Shown here piece after piece: positions 8,225 to 16,908 of a stretch of 64,000 nt of DNA (positions within the stretch are counted from its first letter, which is position 1; the number at the start of each line of letters is the position of its first letter). Position numbers and translations under genes: made by a program. This DNA comes from DATATV01 sp036268615 (lineage in GTDB: Bacteria > Actinomycetota > Actinomycetes > Mycobacteriales > Pseudonocardiaceae), in the NCBI GenBank assembly GCA_036268615.1, contig DATATV010000154.1, forward strand, positions 40,523-104,522. The letters run 5' to 3'. The notes under the pieces were generated by a model. That model did no database searches. It saw only the letters and a list, made by a program, of their open reading frames with translations, and was not told where the DNA came from.

Positions 8225-9097
8225 TCAGAACTCCGCAACCGCAGGAATGATTCGTTCGCCGATGATCTCCAACGGCGTGATCTTGGAAACGTCGCGGACC
8301 GCACCGATCGCCGTGTCGACACCCAACTCGGCGAGGCCCTTGAGCTGGCCGATGGTTTCGTCCACCTTTTCGCCGTTGTCGCCGACGTCGAAAATGTAGT
8401 AAACGGTCTTTTCGATCTCGTTGTAATCACGGCCGACCGCCGCGCAGTGCTCGCGCAGCACCTCCAGCTTGTGCGCGAGCTCCGGGCCCCCGAACAGGTT
8501 GGTGTACTGCGCGTACTGCGCGACGAACCGCAGCGTCTTCTTCTCGCCACCGCCGCCGATCATGATCGGCGGGTGCGGTTTGGTGAGGTTCTGCGGCGAG
8601 TTGAGCGTGCGGCCCAGGTGGTTGTGCTTGCCCTCGTAGGGGCCCTCGTTGTCGCTCCACATCTGCAACGCGATCTGCAGGGCCTCCTCAAGCAGCTCGA
8701 AGCGCTCCCTGACCGGCGGGAACGGGATGCCGAGCCCGACGCTCTCCTCCTCGTTCCAGCCCGCGCCGACGCCCAGGATGGCCCGCCCGCCGGACAGCAC
8801 GTCCAGCGTGGTGATGATCTTGGCCAGCATCGCCGGATACCGATAGATCGCGCCGGTGACCAGGGTGAACAGCTTCGTCCGTTCGGTGTGCGCGGCCAGG
8901 AAGCCCAGCGTCGTGTACGCCTCCAGCATGTCGTTCTCGGCCGGTCCCACGCTGTGGATCTGGAAGAAGTGGTCCATCACGGCGAGGTAGTCGAAACCCG
9001 CGCTGTCGGCGGTCCTGGCGATCGTGGCCAACGTCGAGGCAAGCTCCGGCGGGCCGCCCGGCCAGGTGAAGTCCGGGATCTGCAATCCGATTTTCAT
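8225..9097 (-). CDS. LLM class F420-dependent oxidoreductase (copy 2)
   Basis: The second member of the tandem pair and the first gene of the minus-strand operon. It is also 290 residues and starts MKIGLQIPDFTWPGG. It carries the same VMDHFFQI, SGGRAILGVGAGWNEEE and HPPIMIGGGGE motifs. The start at 9097 is fixed by the conserved N-terminal strand and by GGAGGT a few bases upstream. The gene diverges from the siderophore-interacting reductase gene, with 159 bases between. Identical length and colinearity with its neighbour point to paralogues that may act on related substrates or as a heteromer, which is inference. Confidence 0.9.
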   Translation of the reverse strand: MKIGLQIPDFTWPGGPPELASTLATIARTADSAGFDYLAVMDHFFQIHSVGPAENDMLEAYTTLGFLAAHTERTKLFTLVTGAIYRYPAMLAKIITTLDVLSGGRAILGVGAGWNEEESVGLGIPFPPVRERFELLEEALQIALQMWSDNEGPYEGKHNHLGRTLNSPQNLTKPHPPIMIGGGGEKKTLRFVAQYAQYTNLFGGPELAHKLEVLREHCAAVGRDYNEIEKTVYYIFDVGDNGEKVDETIGQLKGLAELGVDTAIGAVRDVSKITPLEIIGERIIPAVAEF

Positions 9098-9256
9098 GAA
9101 GTTACCTCCGGCCGCATCCTGCCAGCGGGGCAAACCCGCCGCCATCCGTCGAGTGGACTCCAGGGGCGGGATTGGCAGCATGTTGCCAATCCCGGGGCGC
9201 CGGAATACCCGGGGCGGATTTGAGTCGGTCGGGCGCGCGGACGAGGATTCCCGGCG

Positions 9257-10093
9257 ATGACTGCGATGAGCCCGACCGGGCAGGGCCGCAAGCGTGCCCC
9301 CCGGCATCCACCCGAACTCTGGCGCATCCCGGTGCTGCGCACCGAACCGGTCACCCCGCGGATGGTCCGGATCACCGTCGGCGGCCCGGCGTTGGCCAGT
9401 TTCCCCGGCGGCGGCGGCGACCAGCACGTGGTGCTCTACTTCTACGACGAGGGTGTCACCCTGCCCGAGCCGTTGACGCTCACCTCGGCCCGCGTGCACT
9501 TCGCCACCGCCCGCCCGCAGATGCGCAGCTACACCGTGCGCCGGCACGATCCGCTCACCCACGAGCTGGACATCGACTTCGTGTTGCACGGCGGTGAGGG
9601 CGGCACCGGCCACGACGGCGGTCCCGGCTCGTCCTGGGCCGCGCGCGCCCGGCCCGGCGACGACCTGATCGTGGTCGGCCCGTCCCCGGCCTACCAGCCC
9701 GACCCGCAGGTCGCCCGGCACCTGTTCGTCGGCGACGAGACCGCGCTGCCGGCGATCGCCGGCCTGCTCGCCGAACTGCCGCCGACCGCGAGCGCCCGGG
9801 TGGTGGCCGAGGTCACCGATCCGACCGAGCAGCAGCCGCTGCCCAGCCCGGCCGGGGTCGAGGTCACCTGGTCGCACCGGGGCGAACAGCCCGCGGGCGA
9901 CGCCGACCGGCTGCTCGCCGCGGTCCGCGAACTCGACCTCGGAGGCCCTGCCGACCTGGCGGTCTGGGGTGCCGGCGAGCGCACCGCGATGCTCGCCCTG
10001 CGCAGCTGGCTGCTCGCCGAGGGCGGACTGGTGCGTGGCCAGGTGCGCACCACGGCGTACTGGCGTAAGGGACACACCGGAACGACCGGCTGA
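9257..10093 (+). CDS. Siderophore-interacting protein (FAD-linked ferric-siderophore reductase)
   Basis: A 278-residue flavoreductase of the SIP/ViuB type. It is expected to reduce Fe(III)-siderophores in the cytoplasm using NAD(P)H to release iron. The N-terminal FAD domain contains the RxYTVR motif (MRSYTVRRH) and IDFVLHG. The C-terminal half has the reductase-type strand LFVGDETALPAIAGLL and ends with the family's YWRKG segment. The ATG at 9257 follows a GAGGA about ten bases upstream. No siderophore biosynthesis or uptake gene lies nearby, so the partner siderophore is unknown. Confidence 0.88.
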   Translation: MTAMSPTGQGRKRAPRHPPELWRIPVLRTEPVTPRMVRITVGGPALASFPGGGGDQHVVLYFYDEGVTLPEPLTLTSARVHFATARPQMRSYTVRRHDPLTHELDIDFVLHGGEGGTGHDGGPGSSWAARARPGDDLIVVGPSPAYQPDPQVARHLFVGDETALPAIAGLLAELPPTASARVVAEVTDPTEQQPLPSPAGVEVTWSHRGEQPAGDADRLLAAVRELDLGGPADLAVWGAGERTAMLALRSWLLAEGGLVRGQVRTTAYWRKGHTGTTG

Positions 10094-10262
10094 GCACCGT
10101 TCGGGCAGTTCGGACGGGGTCCGCCGGAGTGTTCGGGGAACTGGTCGGCGCTGCTCAGCGTTGCTGTGGGTGACGGAAACGACGCCGTACGAACGATTTG
10201 CGAGGTTTGCCGGGAGTGCCGACGAGGGGTCGCGGGTCGCGAGGTCAGAAGGGAGTATTCGG

Positions 10263-11138
10263 GTGCACCGGCAGTACAACGGAGTGAAGACAGCGGTGCT
10301 GCTCGGCGTGCTGAGCGGCCTGATCCTGCTGATCAGCTCGTTCTTCGGCCGCGGCGCGCTGGTCATCGGCCTGTTCATCGCGCTGGCCATGAACGCCTAC
10401 GCCTACTTCGCCTCCGACAAGTTGGCCCTGCGGGCGATGCACGCCCGCCCGGTGTCCGAGATCGAGCAGCGGGCGATGTACCGGATCGTCCGCGAACTGG
10501 CCACCACCGCCCGGCAGCCGATGCCCCGGCTCTACGTCAGCCCGACCAGGGCGCCCAACGCGTTCGCCACCGGCCGCAACCCGCGCAACGCGGCGGTCTG
10601 CTGCACGACCGGCATCCTGGAGCTGCTCGACGAGCGGGAGCTGCGCGCGGTGCTCGGCCACGAGCTCTCGCACGTCTACAACCGCGACATCCTGGTGTCC
10701 TGCGTGGCCGGCGCGCTGGCCAGCGTGGTGAGCCTGCTGGCCAACCTGGCCATGTTCGCCGGCCTGTTCTTCGGCGGCGACCGGGATCGGTCCAACCCGC
10801 TGGCGCTGCTGCTGATCGCCATCCTCGGCCCGGTCGCCGCCGGGATCGTGCAGATGGCGGTGAGCCGGTCGCGCGAATATCAGGCCGACGAGTCCGGCGC
10901 CGAACTGACCGGCGACCCGCTCGCGCTCGCCTCGGCGCTGCGCAAACTGGAGTACGGCACCCGGGTCGCGCCGCTGGCCCCGGAGCCCGGATTGATGTCC
11001 CAGTCACACCTGATGATCGCCAACCCGTTCCGCCCCGGCGAGCAGATGGCCCGGCTGTTCTCCACCCACCCGCCGATCGAGCAGCGAATCGAGCGCCTGG
11101 AGAACATGGCGGGCCGCCAACTCCCGCCCCGCCTGTAG
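10263..11138 (+). CDS. htpX: M48 family membrane metalloprotease HtpX
   Basis: A 291-residue zinc metalloprotease of the inner membrane that degrades misfolded membrane proteins. Two N-terminal membrane helices (VLLGVLSGLILLISSFF and ALVIGLFIALAMNAYAYF) are followed by the zinc site HELSH at about residues 133-137, two more hydrophobic segments, and the third ligand region SREYQADESGAELTGD. The GTG at 10263 is preferred because AGAAGGGAG precedes it and the family N-terminus starts there. The position upstream of yajQ and tRNA-Tyr parallels mycobacteria. Confidence 0.93.
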   Translation: MHRQYNGVKTAVLLGVLSGLILLISSFFGRGALVIGLFIALAMNAYAYFASDKLALRAMHARPVSEIEQRAMYRIVRELATTARQPMPRLYVSPTRAPNAFATGRNPRNAAVCCTTGILELLDERELRAVLGHELSHVYNRDILVSCVAGALASVVSLLANLAMFAGLFFGGDRDRSNPLALLLIAILGPVAAGIVQMAVSRSREYQADESGAELTGDPLALASALRKLEYGTRVAPLAPEPGLMSQSHLMIANPFRPGEQMARLFSTHPPIEQRIERLENMAGRQLPPRL

Positions 11139-11140
11139 CT

Positions 11141-12022
11141 TCAGCCGGTGGCACCCGCCGACATCGCGACGGCCATCACGTACTCGCCGTAGCCGGACTT
11201 GGCCAGTTTCGCGCCGAGCGCGTGGCACTCGTCAGCGGTGATGTAGCCCATCCGCAGCGCGATCTCCTCCAGACAGGCGATCCGCACGCCCTGCCGGTGT
11301 TCGAGCACCTGCACGAACTGGCCGGCCTCCAGCAGCGAGTCGTGTGTTCCGGTGTCCAGCCAGGCGAAACCCCGGCCGAGATCGACCAGCGCGGCGCGCC
11401 CCTGCCGCAGGTAGGCGAGGTTGACGTCGGTGATCTCCAACTCGCCGCGCGCCGAGGGCGCCAGGCCCCTGGCGATCTCGACCACCTGGTTGTCGTAGAA
11501 GTACAGCCCGGTGATCGCCTTGTTGGACCGGGGTTCGGCCGGCTTCTCCTCGATCGACACCAGTCGGCCGGTCGGGTCGACCTCACCGACGCCGTAGCGG
11601 CGCGCGTCCTTGACCGGATAACCGAACAGCACGCAGCCATCCAGCGCGGTCACCGCCTGTTGCAGGGTCCGGGAGAAGCCCTGCCCGTAGAAGATGTTGT
11701 CGCCGAGCACCAGCGCGACGGAGTCGTCCCCGACGAAGTCCGCGCCGATGATGAACGCCTCGGCCAGCCCGTTGGGCTGCGCCTGCTCGGCGTAGTCGAT
11801 GCGCACGCCGTACTGGCTGCCGTCGCCGAGCAGTTGGCGGAACTGCGGCAGGTCGGCGGGGGTGGAGATGACCAGGATCTCGCGGATGCCGGCGAGCAGC
11901 AGCACCGAGAGCGGGTAGTAGATCATCGGCTTGTCGTAGACGGGCAGTAGCTGCTTGGAGACCGTGAGCGTGATCGGATGCAGTCGAGTGCCGCTGCCCC
12001 CGGCCAACACGATGCCCTTCAT
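11141..12022 (-). CDS. rmlA: Glucose-1-phosphate thymidylyltransferase
   Basis: A 293-residue nucleotidyltransferase that makes dTDP-glucose from dTTP and glucose-1-phosphate, the first step to dTDP-rhamnose. The signature MKGIVLAGGSGTRLHP is at the N-terminus, followed by KPMIYYPLSVLLLAG, the magnesium-binding LGDNIFYGQG and EEKPAEP. GGGGAG precedes the ATG at 12022. It stands alone: rmlB, rmlC and rmlD are not in the window. It is convergent with htpX, the stop codons being two bases apart. Confidence 0.93.
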   Translation of the reverse strand: MKGIVLAGGSGTRLHPITLTVSKQLLPVYDKPMIYYPLSVLLLAGIREILVISTPADLPQFRQLLGDGSQYGVRIDYAEQAQPNGLAEAFIIGADFVGDDSVALVLGDNIFYGQGFSRTLQQAVTALDGCVLFGYPVKDARRYGVGEVDPTGRLVSIEEKPAEPRSNKAITGLYFYDNQVVEIARGLAPSARGELEITDVNLAYLRQGRAALVDLGRGFAWLDTGTHDSLLEAGQFVQVLEHRQGVRIACLEEIALRMGYITADECHALGAKLAKSGYGEYVMAVAMSAGATG

Positions 12023-12228
12023 GGTGCGTCTCCCCGCCTCGCTGTGCACGACGTCGTCACGGTAGCCGAACGGCGCACGATCTTCGGCCAGTTGCCGGAG
12101 CTGGTAGTTGCAAGAACTAGAACCTGTATCAGAAACGAACCACTTTCCCCTACTATGCATGGAACGGAGTGGCACGGAGACAACTAGAACACGATCTCGT
12201 TAATTCGGACGCCATGGGAAGTGATGTC

Positions 12229-13971
12229 ATGTCATCGCCAACAGATTCCGGCCGACAACACAACCGCCGGACCTTTCTCGGTGTCGCCGGCGCGATGGCG
12301 GCAGCGGCCGCCACCGCCTGGACGCCGGTCTTCCAACTGCCGGCCGCCGCGGCCACGTTGGCTGTCCCACCAGGCTTCCCGCCGACGATCCCGCTGAGCC
12401 AGCAGGCGTTCCAGAACTGGTCGGAGCAGATCGCGTTCGACCAGGTGTGGACGGCGACCCCGAGCACGCCGCAGGACGTGCTGGCCATCGCGAACTGGGC
12501 GCACGCCAACGGTTATCGGGTGCGGGCCAAGGGTAAGCAGCACACCTGGTCCCCGCTGGTCGCCCCGGAGGGTTCGGACGTGACCAAGGTCATCCTGGTC
12601 GACACGACCGTCCACCTCACCTCGGTGACCGTGGCAGCGGGTTCGCCGGCCACGGTCACGACGCAGTCCGGGACGACCATCGACAGCCTGCTGGCCACCC
12701 TCGAACAGGCCGGCTACGGACTGCTGGAATCCACCGCTCCCGGCGACCTGACCATCGGCGGCGTGCTGGCCATCGGTGGCCATGGCAGCGGCGTCCCGGC
12801 GGCCGGCGAGACCAGGCCGGTGGGCGCGAGCTACGGCTCGCTGTCCAACCTGGTGCTGTCGCTGACCGCCGTCGTCTGGGACTCGACGGCCGGTGCGTAC
12901 GTGCTGAAGACGTTCCACCGCACCGATGCCGACATCGGCGCGTTCCTGGTGCACCTGGGCCGGACGTTCGTCACCGAGGTCACGTTGCAGGTGATCACCA
13001 ACCAGCGGCTGCGCTGCCAGAACTGGTTCGACGTAGCGGCCACGGACATGTTCGGTGCTCCCGGCAGCAACCCGAACACCCTGGACAGCTACCTGACCAG
13101 TGCCGGGCGAGTGGAGGCGATCTACTTCCCGTTCACCGGCCCGCCGTGGCTCAAGGTCTGGAGCGTCAGCCCGACAAAGCCGTTGCTGTCCAGGGAGAAC
13201 GAGGCCCCGTACCCGTACACGTTCGCCAACTTCCTGACCCAGCAGGAGGCCGACTTCCTCAAGGACGTGGAGGAAGGTGTCGTGGCCGGCACACCGGTGT
13301 TCGAGAACGCCGAGATGGCGATCGTCGGCTCCGGCCTGATCGCGACGGGCACCTGGGACATCTGGGGCTGGTCCAAGAACAGCCTGCTCTACGTGCAGCC
13401 CACGACCCTGCGGATCGTCGAGGGCGGCTGGGCGGTGCTCACGGCGAGGTCGAACGCGCAGCGTGTGGTGCACGAGTTCTTCACCCAGTACGAGACGCTG
13501 CTGACCCAGTTCCAGACGGCGGGCGAGTACCCGCTGAACGGCCCGATCGAACTCCGCATCACCGGCCTCGACCAGCCCAGCGAGGTAGCGGTCGCCGGCG
13601 CCGTCCAGCCGTTGCTGTCAGCCGTCCGCCCGCGCCCCGACCATCCGGAATGGGACACGTGCGTGTGGCTGGACATCGGCACCCTGCCCGGAACCCCGGC
13701 CAGCCTGGACTTCTACACCGAGATCGAGGCATGGATCTGGCAGCACTACGTCGGCGACTACGCGACCGTGCGCCCCGAGTGGTCCAAGGCGTGGGCGCAC
13801 ACGCCCAGCGGCGCCTGGACGAACAGCACGGTGATCACGTCCGACATCCCGGCCGCGTTCCGCTCGGGCCAGCCGAGCGACGCCAACTGGGACACCGCCC
13901 TGGCGATCCTGGACCGCTACGACCCGAACAGGGTGTTCAGCAACCCGTTCCTGGACACCCTGCTTCCGTAG
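12229..13971 (+). CDS. Tat-exported FAD-binding (VAO-fold) oxidase, cholesterol oxidase type II-like
   Basis: About 580 residues. A twin-arginine signal (RRTFLG then an alanine-rich hydrophobic stretch) precedes a PCMH/VAO FAD-binding domain: RVRAKGKQHTWSPL carries the His that aligns with the covalent FAD attachment position, and TIGGVLAIGGHGS is the second FAD loop. The C-terminal half matches the substrate-binding domain of the covalent, class II cholesterol oxidases (Brevibacterium type) in layout. The likely reaction is oxidation of a sterol or bulky alcohol with release of hydrogen peroxide outside the cell. The start at 12229 has GGAAG at good spacing; ATG 12214 is an alternative. The gene is monocistronic. 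Confidence 0.8.
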   Translation: MSSPTDSGRQHNRRTFLGVAGAMAAAAATAWTPVFQLPAAAATLAVPPGFPPTIPLSQQAFQNWSEQIAFDQVWTATPSTPQDVLAIANWAHANGYRVRAKGKQHTWSPLVAPEGSDVTKVILVDTTVHLTSVTVAAGSPATVTTQSGTTIDSLLATLEQAGYGLLESTAPGDLTIGGVLAIGGHGSGVPAAGETRPVGASYGSLSNLVLSLTAVVWDSTAGAYVLKTFHRTDADIGAFLVHLGRTFVTEVTLQVITNQRLRCQNWFDVAATDMFGAPGSNPNTLDSYLTSAGRVEAIYFPFTGPPWLKVWSVSPTKPLLSRENEAPYPYTFANFLTQQEADFLKDVEEGVVAGTPVFENAEMAIVGSGLIATGTWDIWGWSKNSLLYVQPTTLRIVEGGWAVLTARSNAQRVVHEFFTQYETLLTQFQTAGEYPLNGPIELRITGLDQPSEVAVAGAVQPLLSAVRPRPDHPEWDTCVWLDIGTLPGTPASLDFYTEIEAWIWQHYVGDYATVRPEWSKAWAHTPSGAWTNSTVITSDIPAAFRSGQPSDANWDTALAILDRYDPNRVFSNPFLDTLLP

Positions 13972-14020
13972 CTGTTGTTCGGTGGCCTTCTTCGGTGGCC
14001 TTTTCCGGTGGTCGCGTCGG

Positions 14021-14046
14021 CCCGGTAGCTGTCCTCGGCTACCGGG
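14021..14046. terminator. Bidirectional hairpin between the oxidase gene and yajQ
   Basis: CCCGGTAGC (14021-14029) and GCTACCGGG (14038-14046) form a perfect nine-base-pair stem with an eight-base loop. It lies between two convergent genes. There is no strong T-tract on either side. Confidence 0.6.
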
Positions 14047-14058
14047 TTGCCGCGTCGG

Positions 14059-14550
14059 CTACCGGTAGTTGTCGAACTGGAGTGCGATGCCGAAGTCGTG
14101 CCCCTTGAGCAGGGCGATCACGTCCTGCAAGTGGTCCTTCTTCTTGCCGGAGATGCGCAGCTGGTCGCCCTGGATCTGCGCCTGCACGCCCTTCGGGGCC
14201 TCGTCGCGCACGTACTTGGCGATCTGCTTGGCCTTGTCCGAGGCGATGCCCTGGACGATCTCGCCGGTGGCCTTGTAGATCTTCCCGGAGAGAGCGGGTT
14301 CGCCGGCCTCGAAGGCCTTCAACGAGATCCCGCGCTTGACCAGCTTCTCCTTGAAGACCTCAACCGCCGCCGCACAGCGTTCCTCGGTGTCGGCCTGGAT
14401 GGCCAGCGCCGACTCCCCGGACCAGCTGATCTCCGCATTGGTTCCACGGAAGTCGAACCGGGTCGACAACTCCTTGCCAGCCTGGTTCAGCGCGTTGTCC
14501 ACCTCCTGCCGGTCGACCTTGCTGACCACGTCGAATGAGGGGTCTGCCAC
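14059..14550 (-). CDS. YajQ family nucleotide-binding protein
   Basis: A 163-residue protein that is exactly the family length. It begins ADPSFDVVSKVDRQEVDNAL and ends LKGHDFGIALQFDNYR, both family hallmarks. YajQ proteins have two ferredoxin-like folds that bind nucleic acid or nucleotide, and some proteobacterial members bind cyclic di-GMP. The role in actinobacteria is unknown. The GTG at 14550 is preceded by GGAGGT with eight bases of spacing, which excludes the longer frame upstream. A cyclic di-GMP-type enzyme is encoded about 8 kb away, but no functional link is shown. Confidence 0.92.
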   Translation of the reverse strand: MADPSFDVVSKVDRQEVDNALNQAGKELSTRFDFRGTNAEISWSGESALAIQADTEERCAAAVEVFKEKLVKRGISLKAFEAGEPALSGKIYKATGEIVQGIASDKAKQIAKYVRDEAPKGVQAQIQGDQLRISGKKKDHLQDVIALLKGHDFGIALQFDNYR

Positions 14551-14667
14551 GTGCCTAGCACCTCCGCTGTCCCGGTCTGCTGTGTACGAGATGTTACCGG
14601 GGTACCGGTTGGCGCCCGCCGCAGCGCGTTGGGTAAGGTTCAGCCACCGGCCCAAGCGACCGGTCCT

Positions 14668-14749
14668 GGCGGGTTGCCCGAGTGGCCAAAGGGAGCGGAC
14701 TGTAAATCCGTCGGCTTAGCCTACGAAGGTTCGAATCCTTCACCCGCCA
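14668..14749 (+). tRNA. tRNA-Tyr(GTA)
   Basis: The acceptor stem GGCGGGT pairs with ACCCGCC (14742-14748), followed by discriminator A. The anticodon loop CTGTAAA closed by CGGA/TCCG gives anticodon GTA. A long variable arm, as in class II tRNAs, and a T-loop GTTCGAATC are visible. The CCA end is not encoded. Confidence 0.95.
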
Positions 14750-14759
14750 CACCACATGC

Positions 14760-14799
14760 ATCGCCCTCGTGACCAGCACCAACAGGTCACGGGGGCGAT
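14760..14799 (+). terminator. Terminator hairpin of tRNA-Tyr
   Basis: ATCGCCCTCGTGACC and GGTCACGGGGGCGAT form a 15-base-pair stem with one mismatch around a ten-base loop. It lies eleven bases after the tRNA and is followed by a T-rich CTTGTGTTGT. Confidence 0.75.
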
Positions 14800-15037
14800 C
14801 TTGTGTTGTCCGGTGGTCTTCGGCTACGGGCGTTGCTGTCCGACAGGCTGCGCCGAGCAGCTGCTGATGTTTCGCGGCGGAGTTCGCCGGCGCTGCCCGG
14901 TGCGATCTTGCTCGTGTATCCGAGCTTTGTGGACGTTCTGTCTGTACGGCAGGTTGGTCAGCGAAATGCGCTGGCGAGTGCGTTCAACCTTCGACCACAC
15001 CGAGCCAATCGTCAGCGGTCGCGCCAAGCAAGGGTGA

Positions 15038-15322
15038 GATCGCCACGGCCGCCTCGGCGATCCCGCGGCCCGTATCGGTGGTCAGGTTCTTGCGAGCCGA
15101 CTGATCCAGCCTTCGACGCGCTGGACTCCGCTGTCGCGGTACTTGGCCCATGAGGCGGTCGTGCGCGAGCTGCCGGGCGGGGCGGAGGACCCGTTCGGTC
15201 AACTGCTGTACCTGTCGACCATGACCGGCTGGTGTCGGGCGCGCGTGCGGGTCGTTCCCGTCGAGCGGGAGCGCTGTCTAGCTGGGACGGGAGGTTTCGA
15301 GGTGTTGCGGTTCGCGCGGTGA
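15038..15322 (+). pseudogene. Possible C-terminal remnant of an unrecognised gene, in a decayed region (14800-15462)
   Basis: The 660 bases between the tRNA-Tyr terminator and the PPOX gene contain no intact gene that I recognise. The most coding-like stretch is this plus-strand frame, which is open for 94 codons after a TGA at 15035. It has G or C at most third positions and ends with ERCLAGTGGFEVLRFAR before a TGA. It has no plausible start codon near its beginning. It could be the tail of a gene that lost its front, or chance in high-GC DNA. The rest of the stretch has only short frames on both strands without family resemblance. Confidence 0.3.
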
Positions 15323-15462
15323 GCAGGTTCGTGCTGGCTCCTGCGATGACGAAGTCGAGCCAAGCAGAATCCTGCCGTTCCGCACGAACCGGACCGGACA
15401 CTGAGCGTGGATGTTGTCGGCGAAAGCGGTCAATTGCTCTCCACCTTCCTTACCGAACAAGA

Positions 15463-15984
15463 TCAGCGGGCGAAGCGCCAGCGGGTGGCGCCGAACGGCT
15501 CGGCGGTGGCGACGCCCACCGCCGTGTGGAAGGTGAAGCGGTAGACGTGCCACGGCGGCGGGCCGGCGCTCGGGGCGCTGTACGGCGCGGTCAGTGCGCC
15601 GCCCTGGACCTCGGCCGGCCAGCCGCCTGCTCGGTAGCCGGCGGCGACCCGTTCCAGGGTCCCGGGGTCGGTCACCTCCGACGCCGAACCGGTGAGGACC
15701 AGGTCTGTGCCCGGTAGGCGCACCGACAAGGTGCAGCGGGGGTTCACTGCCAGGTCGCGGGCTTTGCGCGCGGCTGGGCCGCTGGTGACATACAGGTCAC
15801 CGTCGAGCCACTGGGCGCCGACGCCGGCGGCGTGGGGTGTGCCGTCCGGGCGGCAGGTCCCCAGGAAGTAGGTGATGTCCGGGCCCGTGCCGGCCGCCAT
15901 CGCGTCGCGCGCCCGGCTCCAGTCCAGTTCGGCGGAGCCGTAGCGGTCGAGGTTCTTGGTCTCGGAAGGCTTCAGATCAGTCAT
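15463..15984 (-). CDS. Pyridoxamine 5'-phosphate oxidase-like (PPOX) protein
   Basis: A 173-residue split-barrel flavin/F420-binding protein. The first barrel strand motif ITYFLGTCRPDGTPHAAGVG, the phosphate-binding LYVTSGPAARKARDLAVNPR and CTLSVRLPGTDLVLTG are typical of the general-stress and F420-dependent branches of the family. Such proteins bind FMN or F420 and reduce small molecules, or act in cofactor or stress chemistry. The substrate cannot be named. The gene stands alone on the minus strand, with the ATG at 15984. Confidence 0.82.
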   Translation of the reverse strand: MTDLKPSETKNLDRYGSAELDWSRARDAMAAGTGPDITYFLGTCRPDGTPHAAGVGAQWLDGDLYVTSGPAARKARDLAVNPRCTLSVRLPGTDLVLTGSASEVTDPGTLERVAAGYRAGGWPAEVQGGALTAPYSAPSAGPPPWHVYRFTFHTAVGVATAEPFGATRWRFAR

Positions 15985-16069
15985 GTTCAGCTAGACGTCT
16001 TCTCGGCCGGGAACTCATCGGTTCGTCGGCGATCGGCTGACGGGAATGAGCTCGCTGACGGGAATGGGA

Positions 16070-16300
16070 TCAGAGCGGAAAGACGTTCAGCGTGGCGATC
16101 ACGGCGAGGCCGAGGAAGGCGAAGAATCCCGCTTGTGCTCGCAGTATCCGGAGCCCCCGTGGCGGGAGCTTGGACTGGTCGAACCTGGGTCTGAAGATCG
16201 TCTTCAACCACGTTTTCGGCGAGCCGAGTAGCCATCCGCTCGCGACAACCAGGATGCCGAACAGGACGCACAGGACGACATTACTGGCGTGCGGGACCAT
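16070..16300 (-). CDS. Small membrane protein of unknown function
   Basis: A 76-residue protein with two hydrophobic helices, NVVLCVLFGILVVASGWLLG and GFFAFLGLAVIATLNVF. They are separated by a basic loop with WLKTIFRPRFDQSKLPPR and RILRAQ. The layout recalls the two-helix DUF6199-type proteins of actinobacteria, but I cannot confirm this. The GTC/ATG context at 16300 has only a GAGGG directly adjacent to the start, so initiation is uncertain. Confidence 0.55.
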   Translation of the reverse strand: MVPHASNVVLCVLFGILVVASGWLLGSPKTWLKTIFRPRFDQSKLPPRGLRILRAQAGFFAFLGLAVIATLNVFPL

Positions 16301-16388
16301 CCCTCAGGATGCGGCGCTTGTCGCCGGGGATAGTCAACCCACCTGGGTTCCTGTTGGTCAACATGTCTGAGCAGTAGGACTTTCCGCG

Positions 16389-16419
16389 CGCTGAGCGGCT
16401 ACCGGACAGCCGCTCGGCG
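16389..16419 (-). terminator. Terminator of the LLM/deaminase operon
   Basis: GAGCGGCT (16393-16400) pairs with AGCCGCTC (16408-16415) around a seven-base loop. The stem extends outwards by four more pairs with one wobble. It lies just after the deaminase stop codon on the minus strand. Confidence 0.7.
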
Positions 16420-16425
16420 ACGTTT

Positions 16426-16908
16426 TCAGGCGAGGTCTTCGATTGCTTTCGCGGCAAGTCCGCAGACGGGACCGGGGCCCGGGTAGTAACCCTCGACCGG
16501 GATGCGGGCCTCTTCGTACAGCGCGGGGCCGTCCTGGCGCACCGGGGCGGGCGGGCCGCTCGGCTTGAGGCCGTTGAGTTGGTCGTTGGACAGGGCGAAC
16601 ACCACTCGGCCGAGGCCGGAGCGGGCGATTGCGCCTTCGCACATCGGGCACGGCTGGCAGCTCGTGTACATCGTGGTTTTGGCGGCGGTTGTCGGGTCGA
16701 GTTCGCGGCCGGCCCAGCGGGCGAGTTTCAACTCGGGATGTGCGGTGATGTCACCGTCGCTGACCGAGGTGTTGTGGTCCTCGATCAGGATTTCGCCGTC
16801 CGCGTCCACCAGCAGTGAGCCGAACGGCGGGTTGCCGCCGGCGCGGGACTTCGCGGCCAGTTCGATGGCCCGGCGGAGGAGGGTTTCTTCTGCTGCGGTC
16901 ACGCTCAT
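16426..16908 (-). CDS. Nucleoside/guanine deaminase family protein
   Basis: A 160-residue member of the cytidine/deoxycytidylate deaminase superfamily. It deaminates a purine or pyrimidine base by zinc-activated water. The zinc site is seen as HPELKLA, a variant of the usual HAE with Pro between His and the catalytic Glu, and PCPMC for the two Cys ligands. NPPFGSLLVDADG near the N-terminus is typical of guanine deaminase-like members. The ATG at 16908 overlaps the TGA of the LLM gene by four bases. The pairing with a flavin or F420 oxidoreductase suggests joint action on a nitrogen heterocycle, which is inference. Confidence 0.82.
   Translation of the reverse strand: MSVTAAEETLLRRAIELAAKSRAGGNPPFGSLLVDADGEILIEDHNTSVSDGDITAHPELKLARWAGRELDPTTAAKTTMYTSCQPCPMCEGAIARSGLGRVVFALSNDQLNGLKPSGPPAPVRQDGPALYEEARIPVEGYYPGPGPVCGLAAKAIEDLA

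Noticed and set aside
14984..15202. Minus-strand frame with a plausible-looking C-terminal segment
   Set aside because: It has no recognisable family and competes with a plus-strand frame of equal quality; there is no ribosome-binding site, so I did not call a gene.
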